A stretch of 6,338 nucleotides of DNA from Chloroflexota bacterium (GTDB lineage: Bacteria > Chloroflexota > Limnocylindria > Limnocylindrales > CSP1-4), in contig VGPE01000170.1 in assembly GCA_016875645.1 (NCBI GenBank), forward strand, positions 1 through 6,338. The letters run 5' to 3'. The notes under the pieces are model-generated. The model saw only the letters and a program-made list of their open reading frames with translations, was not told where the DNA came from and did no database searches. This document shows positions 1 to 5,917 of this stretch, piece after piece; position 1 is the first letter of the stretch; every line of letters begins with the position of its first letter. The translations under genes were made by a program, and so were the position numbers.

Positions 1-1098
1 TTCGTGCTGCTGGGCCTCATCGGATCGCCCAACATCGCCAGCCGCCGCTGGGTCACCGAGCAATACGACAGCACCGTCGGGACGAACACGGTCGCCGGCC
101 CGGGCGCGGGCGCCGCCGTCCTGCGCATCAAGGGCACGCCGCTGGGCCTCGTCGCCAAGACCGACTGCGTGCAGGGCGTGGCGGCCCTGGACCCGTATCG
201 CGGCGCTGCGATGAGCGTCGCGGAGGCCGCCCGCAACGTCGCGATCACCGGGGCGCGGCCGCTGGGGGTCACCAACTGCCTCAACTTCGGCGACCCGACA
301 CGACCCGAGGCGTTCTGGCAGCTGAGCGAGGCCGTCCGCGGCCTCGGCGACGCCTGCCGGGCACTGGGTCTGCCCGTGACCGGGGGCAACGTCTCCCTCT
401 ACAACGAGTCGCCCGGCGGCGCCATCGCGCCGACGCCGCAGATCGGCGTGGTCGGCCTCCTCGACGACGTGGCGGCCGCGGTCGGGCCCGCGTTCCGCCG
501 GTCCGGCGACACGGTCCTGCTCGTCGGCGAAGCGACACCGGGCCTGGGCGGCAGCGAGTACCTGCGGCTGGCCGGGGCGGGCGAGGCGGCTCGCATGGGC
601 GAGGACGAACCGCCGGGGCTCGATCTCGCCCGGGAGGCGGCGCTCCAGCGATTCATCCACGCGGCCATCGGGCAGGGGCTGGTCGAATCGGCGCAGGACG
701 TGGGCGGTGGTGGCCTGGCGGTGGCGCTGGCGGAGGGCGCGATCTGGAGCGGGCTCGGAGCTCGCCTTCGCCTGCTGGTCGGTGGCTCACCGGCGGTGGA
801 ACTGTTCGGTGAGAGCCCGTCGCGCGTCGTGGTCACGGCCCGGTCGCGCCACGCCCCAGCTCTCGCGCTGCTCGCCCGCCAGCATGGCCTGCCCGTCGAC
901 GAGTTGGGCGTCGTGGGCGGCGACCGGCTGGTCATCGACCTCGCCGGGCAGGGTGCGACGGGCGCTGCGGAAGGGCGCGGCTCGCGGGTCGCCGACGCGG
1001 TCGACGTCGCGCTGCTCGACCTCGAGCACGCCTGGGAGCATGGACTGCCCCGTGCACTCGGACTCGAACGGCCAGCCGGACCCGGGGACGCGGCCTGA
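1..1098 (+). CDS. purL: Phosphoribosylformylglycinamidine synthase subunit PurL, small type (5' end outside window)
   Basis: FGAM synthase catalyses step 4 of purine synthesis, converting FGAR to FGAM with ATP and ammonia. The frame is open from base 1, so the 365 visible residues are the C-terminal half of a protein that is usually about 740 residues. They start in the linker before the second PurM-like half, with 'SPNIASRRWV' at visible residues 9-18 and 'EQYD' at 20-23. Diagnostic motifs follow: 'NCLNFGDP' (92-99), 'GGNVSLYNE' (128-136) and the glycine-rich 'DVGGGGLAVALAE' (233-245). The protein ends soon after the second AIRS-C-like domain. There is no C-terminal glutaminase domain, so this is the small PurL, which works with separate PurS and PurQ; neither is visible here. 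The GTG at position 4 is an internal codon, not the start. The stop codon overlaps the purF ATG by one base. Identification is secure; only the N-terminal half is unseen. Confidence 0.97.
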   Translation, partial: FVLLGLIGSPNIASRRWVTEQYDSTVGTNTVAGPGAGAAVLRIKGTPLGLVAKTDCVQGVAALDPYRGAAMSVAEAARNVAITGARPLGVTNCLNFGDPTRPEAFWQLSEAVRGLGDACRALGLPVTGGNVSLYNESPGGAIAPTPQIGVVGLLDDVAAAVGPAFRRSGDTVLLVGEATPGLGGSEYLRLAGAGEAARMGEDEPPGLDLAREAALQRFIHAAIGQGLVESAQDVGGGGLAVALAEGAIWSGLGARLRLLVGGSPAVELFGESPSRVVVTARSRHAPALALLARQHGLPVDELGVVGGDRLVIDLAGQGATGAAEGRGSRVADAVDVALLDLEHAWEHGLPRALGLERPAGPGDAA

Positions 1099-2627
1099 TG
1101 TGCGGGGTCTACGGCGTCATGCTTCCGCCCGCGGCAACGCAGGAGGCTGCGCAGCTGGCGGCGCTCGGGCTGTTCGCGCTCCAGCACCGAGGCCAGGAAT
1201 CGGCAGGCGTTGCGGTCAGTGACGGCGAACAGCTGATGCTGTACAAGGACCTGGGGCTGATCAGCAGCGTGCTCGACGAGCGCCGGCTGCCGAGCCTGCG
1301 CGGGCGCCTTGCGATCGCCCACTGTCGCTATTCGACGACTGGCTCCACCGTCTGGGAGAACGCCCAGCCCACGTTCCGCCTCGGCCCGCGTCGTGCGATC
1401 GCGATCGGCCACAACGGCAATCTCGTCAACACGCGCGAGCTGCTCACGCGGCTCCACGGCGGCCGCGCCCGCCTGCTCGCGAGCACGGACACCGAGCTGC
1501 TCACGGCCCTGCTGGCCGACGACCCGGCCGCCGACCTTGTCGACGCACTGCGCAGCGTGCTGCCAACGGTCCGCGGCGCCTACAGCCTGGTGGTGCTTGA
1601 CGAGCGCCGCGTGATCGGTGTCCGCGATCCATTCGGCTTCAGGCCGCTCGTCCTCGGGCGCCTGCCGGCCGGGACCGTCGGAGCGGGCTCGGCCGCGAGC
1701 GCGGCACCGGGCCTCTGGGGCGACGACCCGTCGGTGGGCTGGGTGCTCAGCTCCGAGACGGCCGGGCTCGACATCCTGGGTGCGGACTACGTGCGTGACG
1801 TGGAGCCAGGCGAGATCCTGATCCTCGAGGCCGGACGGGAGCCGCGATCGGTGCGTTTCGCCGATGCGAAGCCCGCCCTGTGCGTCTTCGAGCTCATCTA
1901 CTTCGCCCGCCCCGATTCGTACATGGAGGGCCGTAACCTCTACGAGGCCCGTCGGAAGATGGGCATGGAACTGGCGCGCGAGCATCCGGTCGAGGCCGAC
2001 TTCGTGATGCCCGTGCCGGACACCGGTGCCCCGGCCGCGGCGGGCTTCGCCGAAGCGTCGGGCCTGCTGTATCGCGAGGGCATGGTCCGCAATCGCTACA
2101 CGGGCCGGACGTTCATCCAGCCCTCGCAGGCGATGCGCCAGCGTGGCGTGACGATCAAGCTGAACCCGCTGCGCGAGGTCGTCCGCGACCGCCGCCTAGT
2201 GGTGGTGGACGACTCGATCGTGCGCGGTACCACGACGCGCCAGATCGTCGGGCTCCTGCGGCGGGCGGGCGCGCGCGAGGTCCATGTGCGCATCAGCGCC
2301 CCGCCGATCTATCACCCCTGCTTCTATGGCATCGACACGCAGGTCGAGACCGAGCTGATCGCGGCGACCCAGACGGTCGAGGAGATCTGCCGGTTCATCG
2401 GCGCCGATTCGCTGGGCTACCTCTCGATCCAGGGTGTGCTCGCGGCCCTGGAACTGTCCTACGAGCAGTTCTGCTTCGCATGCTTCGACGGGCGCTACCC
2501 GGAGCCGGTGCCCTACGACGCCGCCCAGCACAAGTACCTCCTCGAAGAGGGTCGGACGGCGCCGGACGATGCCGCGGGCGCCGTCCGCAATCCCGTCCTC
2601 GCGGGCGGCCCGACGTCGGGGCGATGA
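1098..2627 (+). CDS. purF: Amidophosphoribosyltransferase PurF, Fe-S type
   Basis: PurF catalyses the committed first step, making 5-phosphoribosylamine from PRPP and glutamine. It has 509 residues, against about 505 in E. coli and 476 in B. subtilis (from memory). The N-terminal Ntn glutaminase domain starts with the nucleophile Cys2 ('MCGVYGV'). It carries 'HCRYST' (75-80, with the glutamine-binding Arg77), 'GHNGNL' (104-109, oxyanion hole) and 'STDTE' (129-133). The phosphoribosyltransferase domain has the flexible loop 'GRTFIQPSQ' (336-344) and the PRPP motif 'VVVDDSIVRGTTT' (368-380). Cys262, Cys408, Cys459 and Cys462 match the four [4Fe-4S] ligands of the B. subtilis enzyme. An Ala/Gly-rich insertion lies near residues 190-213, and the tail after about residue 485 looks disordered. 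The ATG shares its A with the purL stop (TGATG). It is the first usable in-frame ATG/GTG, so no propeptide is encoded ahead of Cys2. Only a weak GGGG-type ribosome site precedes it, which suggests coupling to purL. Confidence 0.98.
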   Translation: MCGVYGVMLPPAATQEAAQLAALGLFALQHRGQESAGVAVSDGEQLMLYKDLGLISSVLDERRLPSLRGRLAIAHCRYSTTGSTVWENAQPTFRLGPRRAIAIGHNGNLVNTRELLTRLHGGRARLLASTDTELLTALLADDPAADLVDALRSVLPTVRGAYSLVVLDERRVIGVRDPFGFRPLVLGRLPAGTVGAGSAASAAPGLWGDDPSVGWVLSSETAGLDILGADYVRDVEPGEILILEAGREPRSVRFADAKPALCVFELIYFARPDSYMEGRNLYEARRKMGMELAREHPVEADFVMPVPDTGAPAAAGFAEASGLLYREGMVRNRYTGRTFIQPSQAMRQRGVTIKLNPLREVVRDRRLVVVDDSIVRGTTTRQIVGLLRRAGAREVHVRISAPPIYHPCFYGIDTQVETELIAATQTVEEICRFIGADSLGYLSIQGVLAALELSYEQFCFACFDGRYPEPVPYDAAQHKYLLEEGRTAPDDAAGAVRNPVLAGGPTSGR

Positions 2628-3769
2628 CGACCGCCGGACGCGGCGCGTATCGACGCGCGGGCGTGGATGTCGAGGCCGGCGAACGCGCCGTGGAGCTCAT
2701 GCGGCGATCGGTCGAGGCGACGCATGCCGGGATCGCCATCGGGGGCATCGGCGGTTTCGGGTCGGTGGTGCCCGTTCCGGCCGGCTATCGCGAGCCGGTG
2801 CTCGTCAGCTCGACTGACGGCGTCGGGACCAAGACCGCCATCGCCTCGGCGATGGGCCGCTGGGACACGATCGGCCTCGACCTCGTGGCGATGTGCGCGG
2901 ACGACGTGGTCTGTCTTGGTGCTCGGCCGCTGTTCTTCCTGGATTACGTCGCGGTCGGGCGGATCGATCCAGAGGCCGTGGCCACGCTCGTCGCCGGCAT
3001 CGCCCGAGGTTGCAAGCAGGCCGGCTGTGCCCTCGCGGGCGGTGAGACCGCCGAGCATCCGGGACTCATGCCCGACGAAGCATTCGACCTCGCGGGGTTC
3101 TGCGTGGGCGTGGTGGAGCGCGAACGGGTCATCGACGGGACAGCCGTCGAAGCGGGCGACGTCGTGGTCGGCCTCGCCGCCAGCGGGCTGCACGCGAATG
3201 GCTTTTCGCTGGTGCGCTCGCTGCTCGCGCGGTACGAGATCGACGTGCACCGCCCGTACCAGGAGCAGCTGCTGCGCTCGCTCGGCGACCTTGGCCGCGA
3301 CGGGGCCATGGCGGCCGAGCCCGAACTCGCCTTCGCGAGCATCGGCGACGTGCTGCTGACGCCCACCCGGATCTACACGCCGGCCGTGCTCGCCGCCCGC
3401 GACCGGCTGCTCGAGGCTGGTCACGACCTCCGGGCGGTGGCCCACATCACCGGCGGCGGGCTGCCGGGCAACCTTCCTCGCGTGCTGCCGGACGGCCTCG
3501 GTGTCCGGGTCGATCCGGCGTCATGGCCGATGCCATCGGTCATGCGGCTGCTGGGCATGCTCGATGGCATCGCCGACGACGAGCTGCGGGCGACCTTCAA
3601 CGGCGGCATCGGCATGGCGCTGGTCGCTGCGCCCCAGGCCGTGGCGCCGCTGCTCGCCGCGCTCGCCAACGCCGGCGAGCGGGCCTGGGTCATCGGAGAG
3701 GTGCGGGCGGTCGACGAGCTCGGCGGCGCGCGGTACGTCGAAGGCCCGCTGGAGCGCGCAGCCGTTTGA
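2624..3769 (+). CDS. purM: Phosphoribosylformylglycinamidine cyclo-ligase (AIR synthetase) PurM
   Basis: PurM closes the imidazole ring in step 5, turning FGAM plus ATP into AIR in the cytoplasm. It has 381 residues, longer than the E. coli protein of about 345. Visible motifs in order are 'YRRAGVDVEAG' (9-19), 'SSTDGVGTK' (62-70, ATP-binding half), 'GLDLVAMCADDVV' (84-96), 'GGETAEHPG' (139-147), 'SGLHANGFSLVR' (187-198), 'LLTPTRIY' (244-251), 'HITGGGLPGNLPRVLP' (274-289) and 'TFNGGIGM' (324-331). The stretch between 'SLVR' and 'LLTPTRIY' is 45 residues, about 20 more than I recall in E. coli. The ATG forms an ATGA overlap with the purF stop, and family similarity begins a few residues later. 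An upstream in-frame extension to 2480 exists but is an out-of-frame copy of purF and is rejected. No strong Shine-Dalgarno is visible, so coupling to purF is likely. Confidence 0.98.
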   Translation: MTTAGRGAYRRAGVDVEAGERAVELMRRSVEATHAGIAIGGIGGFGSVVPVPAGYREPVLVSSTDGVGTKTAIASAMGRWDTIGLDLVAMCADDVVCLGARPLFFLDYVAVGRIDPEAVATLVAGIARGCKQAGCALAGGETAEHPGLMPDEAFDLAGFCVGVVERERVIDGTAVEAGDVVVGLAASGLHANGFSLVRSLLARYEIDVHRPYQEQLLRSLGDLGRDGAMAAEPELAFASIGDVLLTPTRIYTPAVLAARDRLLEAGHDLRAVAHITGGGLPGNLPRVLPDGLGVRVDPASWPMPSVMRLLGMLDGIADDELRATFNGGIGMALVAAPQAVAPLLAALANAGERAWVIGEVRAVDELGGARYVEGPLERAAV

Positions 3770-5886
3770 TGAGCAAGCGGGTCGTCGTTGGCGTCTCGGG
3801 CGCCGGTTCCAGCCTCCGGGCACTCGTCGCGGCTGCTCGCCGAGGGGCACTCGGCGCCGACGTCGCTCTCGTGTTCGCGGACCGCGAGTGCCGGGGCCTG
3901 GACTGGGCGGCAGAGGAGGGGATCGATACGGCGCTCGTCCCGATCGGGGCGGATCGAGCGGCGGCCGACGAGGTTCTCGCCCAGACCCTGCTCGCCTCGG
4001 GACCCGATCTCGTCGTCCTGGCCGGCTACATGCGAATCCTCGGGCCGAAGACGCTAGCCGCGCTCCCTGGCCGGATCGTCAACCTGCATCCCTCGCTGCT
4101 GCCCTCGTTCCCGGGCGCGCACGCGGTCCGCGACGCCCTGGCGGCCGGGGTCCGGGTGAGCGGCACCACGGTTCACCTCGTGGACGAGACGCTCGACGGC
4201 GGAACGATCCTGGCCCAGCAGGCGGTGCCGGTCCTCCCGGGCGACGACGAGGCCGCCCTCCACGAGCGGATCAAGTCCGTCGAGCACGTGTTGCTGCCGC
4301 GGGTCGTCGCGTCCTTCCTCGCCGGCCCGGACGGACAGCGAGCGGCCGCTCGGCGGGCCCTGCTGTCGGTTTCCGACAAGACCGGCCTGGTGCCGCTCGC
4401 CCTGGCGCTCGATGGCCTCGGCTTCGAGCTGGTCTCCACGGGCGGAACCGCGCGGGCACTGCGCGAGGCGGGCCTTGCCGTGACCGACGTCGCCGCCATG
4501 ACGGGTTCGCCGGAGATGCTCGACGGGCGTGTCAAGACGCTGCATCCACGAATCCACGCCGGCCTGCTGGCCGACCTGCGACGTGCCGACCACCGCGCGC
4601 AGCTGGCCGACGCCGCCATCGATCCCTTCGAACTGGTCGTCGTCAACCTCTACCCCTTCGAGGCGGCGGCGGCACGGCCCGACATCGCCCTGGACGACCT
4701 CATCGAGGAGATCGATATCGGGGGGCCGACGCTCGTGCGGGCGGCCGCGAAGAATCACGCCTCGGTGGGGCTGGTCACCCGGTCGGACCAGTACGAGGCA
4801 GTCCTCGGGGAGCTGCGGGACCCCGGCGGGCTGACGGACGGGACGCGCGCCCGCCTCGCGGTCGATGCATTCGAAATGATCGCGCGCTACGACGAAGCGA
4901 TCGCCGCCGAGCTCGCGGAGCGACTGGCGGGTCGCTCGACGCGTGTCCTGCGCCTTGAACGGGTCCAGCCATTGCGCTACGGCGAGAACCCGCACCAGGC
5001 GGCCGCGCTGTACCGGATCCCGGGTGTCGACCCCGCGAGCGGCCCGTTCGCGGCCGGCGTCCGCCAGTTGCAGGGCAAGCCGCTCAGTTACAACAACCTG
5101 CTGGACGCGGCTGCGGCGGCCGGGATCGCGCGCGACCTGCGAGGACCGGCCTGCGTCATCGTCAAGCACACGAACCCGTGCGGTGCCGCGGAGTGCGCCA
5201 CGATGGCCGAAGCGTGGGATGCGGCGCTTGCGGGCGACCCCGTCAGCGCGTTCGGCGGCGTCGTGGCCGTGACGCGCCCGATCGACGCGGGGCTCGCCGA
5301 GCGCCTGGCCTCGCTGTTCCTCGAGGTGATCGTCGCGCCCGCCGTGGACCCGGACGGGGCCGCGATCCTGGCTCGCCGGGAGAACCTGCGGGTGCTCCTG
5401 GATCCCGCGCTCGGGAGCCCCCCGATCTCGGCGACCGAGTACCGCAGTGCCGGCGGGGGCCTCCTCGCGACCGATGCCGACGTCACGCCCGATGATCCGG
5501 CTGGCTGGTCGGTGGCCACCCGCCGCGCCCCGACCGACGCAGAGCGGCGCGACCTCGACTTCGCCTGGCGCGTGGCGCGGCACGTGAAGTCCAACGCGAT
5601 CGTGCTTGCGCGCGACGGCGCGATCGTCGGCGTGGGGGCCGGCCAGATGAGTCGCGTCGATTCGGCGCGCCTGGCTGTGGAGAAGGCGGGCGAGCGGGCG
5701 ATCGGGGCTGCATGTGCGTCGGATGCGTTCTTTCCGTTCCCCGACGGCGTGGAGACGTGCCTCGCGGGCGGCGTCACCGCATTCGTGCAGCCGGGCGGGT
5801 CTGTGCGCGACGCTGCGGTGATCGAGGCCGCCGACGCGTCGGGTGCGGCGATGCTGCTGACCGGCGTCCGCCATTTCCGCCATTGA
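3769..5886 (+). CDS. purN/purH: PurN-PurH fusion: GAR transformylase + AICAR transformylase/IMP cyclohydrolase
   Basis: One 705-residue frame joins two enzymes that are normally separate. Residues 1 to about 185 are PurN, which formylates GAR with 10-formyl-THF. They show the glycine loop 'SGAGSSLRAL' (10-19), 'AGYMRILGP' (85-93), 'NLHPSLLPSFPG' (105-116, catalytic Asn105 and His107) and 'DETLDGGT' (139-146, catalytic Asp143). Residues from about 195 to 705 are a complete PurH. The IMP cyclohydrolase part has 'LLSVSDKTG' (198-206), 'STGGTA' (223-228), 'DGRVKTLHP' (252-260, Lys256), 'NLYPF' (293-297), 'IDIGGP' (315-320) and 'AAKNH' (326-330, Lys328). The AICAR transformylase part has 'LRYGENPHQ' (402-410), 'KHTNPCG' (466-472, catalytic Lys466/His467) and the terminal 'LTGVRHFRH' (697-705). 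The linker is about 10 residues, with no stop and no ATG/GTG in it. The ATG overlaps the purM stop (TGATG), with GGAG 14 nt upstream. An extension back to 3523 is a shadow of purM. Every catalytic residue I checked is present, so both halves look active. Confidence 0.96.
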   Translation: MSKRVVVGVSGAGSSLRALVAAARRGALGADVALVFADRECRGLDWAAEEGIDTALVPIGADRAAADEVLAQTLLASGPDLVVLAGYMRILGPKTLAALPGRIVNLHPSLLPSFPGAHAVRDALAAGVRVSGTTVHLVDETLDGGTILAQQAVPVLPGDDEAALHERIKSVEHVLLPRVVASFLAGPDGQRAAARRALLSVSDKTGLVPLALALDGLGFELVSTGGTARALREAGLAVTDVAAMTGSPEMLDGRVKTLHPRIHAGLLADLRRADHRAQLADAAIDPFELVVVNLYPFEAAAARPDIALDDLIEEIDIGGPTLVRAAAKNHASVGLVTRSDQYEAVLGELRDPGGLTDGTRARLAVDAFEMIARYDEAIAAELAERLAGRSTRVLRLERVQPLRYGENPHQAAALYRIPGVDPASGPFAAGVRQLQGKPLSYNNLLDAAAAAGIARDLRGPACVIVKHTNPCGAAECATMAEAWDAALAGDPVSAFGGVVAVTRPIDAGLAERLASLFLEVIVAPAVDPDGAAILARRENLRVLLDPALGSPPISATEYRSAGGGLLATDADVTPDDPAGWSVATRRAPTDAERRDLDFAWRVARHVKSNAIVLARDGAIVGVGAGQMSRVDSARLAVEKAGERAIGAACASDAFFPFPDGVETCLAGGVTAFVQPGGSVRDAAVIEAADASGAAMLLTGVRHFRH
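4324..4353 (+). other. PurN-PurH interdomain junction
   Basis: These ten codons (residues 186-195, 'GPDGQRAAAR') separate the last PurN helix, ending 'RVVASFLA', from the first PurH strand, 'RALLSVSDKTG'. The reading frame is continuous across them. The nearest upstream alternative start codons in frame are a GTG at 4288 and the TTG after it, both still inside the PurN domain and without a clear ribosome site, so a separately initiated PurH is not supported. Compared with the mycobacterial and E. coli PurN proteins as I remember them, the usual 20-30 residue C-terminal tail of PurN is missing. Confidence 0.8.
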
Positions 5887-5910
5887 CGCGTCGGCGCCCG
5901 GCCGCACAAT
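5883..5910 (+). promoter_or_regulatory. Candidate sigma-70-type leaderless promoter for the NTF2-like gene
   Basis: TTGACG (5883-5888, 5 of 6 matches to the -35 consensus TTGACA) is followed by a 16 nt spacer and CACAAT (5905-5910, 4 of 6 matches to TATAAT). The downstream ATG at 5918 begins 8 nt after the end of this -10-like box, where transcription would be expected to start. This layout predicts an mRNA that begins at or very near the start codon. The absence of a Shine-Dalgarno sequence in the C-rich bases just before the ATG agrees with that. The -35 box contains the purN/purH stop codon (TGA, 5884-5886). The -10 match is imperfect and was found by eye, so this is a suggestion only. Confidence 0.35.
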
Positions 5911-5917
5911 CGCCCCG

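Noticed and set aside
1597..1602. Another TTGACG inside purF as a possible -35 box
   Set aside because: No -10-like sequence lies 16-18 nt downstream and no gene start follows.
399..1985. Long antisense open frame (528 codons) opposite purL/purF
   Set aside because: It is a by-product of high GC and strong third-position bias. It has no recognisable domain, and the sense strand encodes well-conserved enzymes throughout.
2480..2623. 48-codon N-terminal extension of purM
   Set aside because: It lies wholly inside the purF coding region in another frame and resembles no PurM N-terminus. The ATG at 2624 sits at the purF stop and fits the family.
3523..3768. 82-codon Arg/Ala-rich N-terminal extension of purN/purH
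   Set aside because: It is an out-of-frame reading of the purM 3' end. The PurN fold begins right after the ATG at 3769.
3501..4958. 485-codon Arg/Gly/Pro-rich frame on the + strand
   Set aside because: It is an alternative-frame reading of purM and purN/purH with low-complexity composition and no domain signature.
5892..5904. Small inverted repeat (CGGC/GCCG) after purN/purH as a possible terminator
   Set aside because: The stem is only 4 bp with no following T-tract, and such repeats are expected by chance in this GC-rich DNA.
4054..5907. Long antisense open frame (617 codons) opposite purN/purH
   Set aside because: Same shadow effect. Its composition is Arg/Gly/Ala/His-rich with no motifs, and the sense strand has complete catalytic motifs over the whole span.
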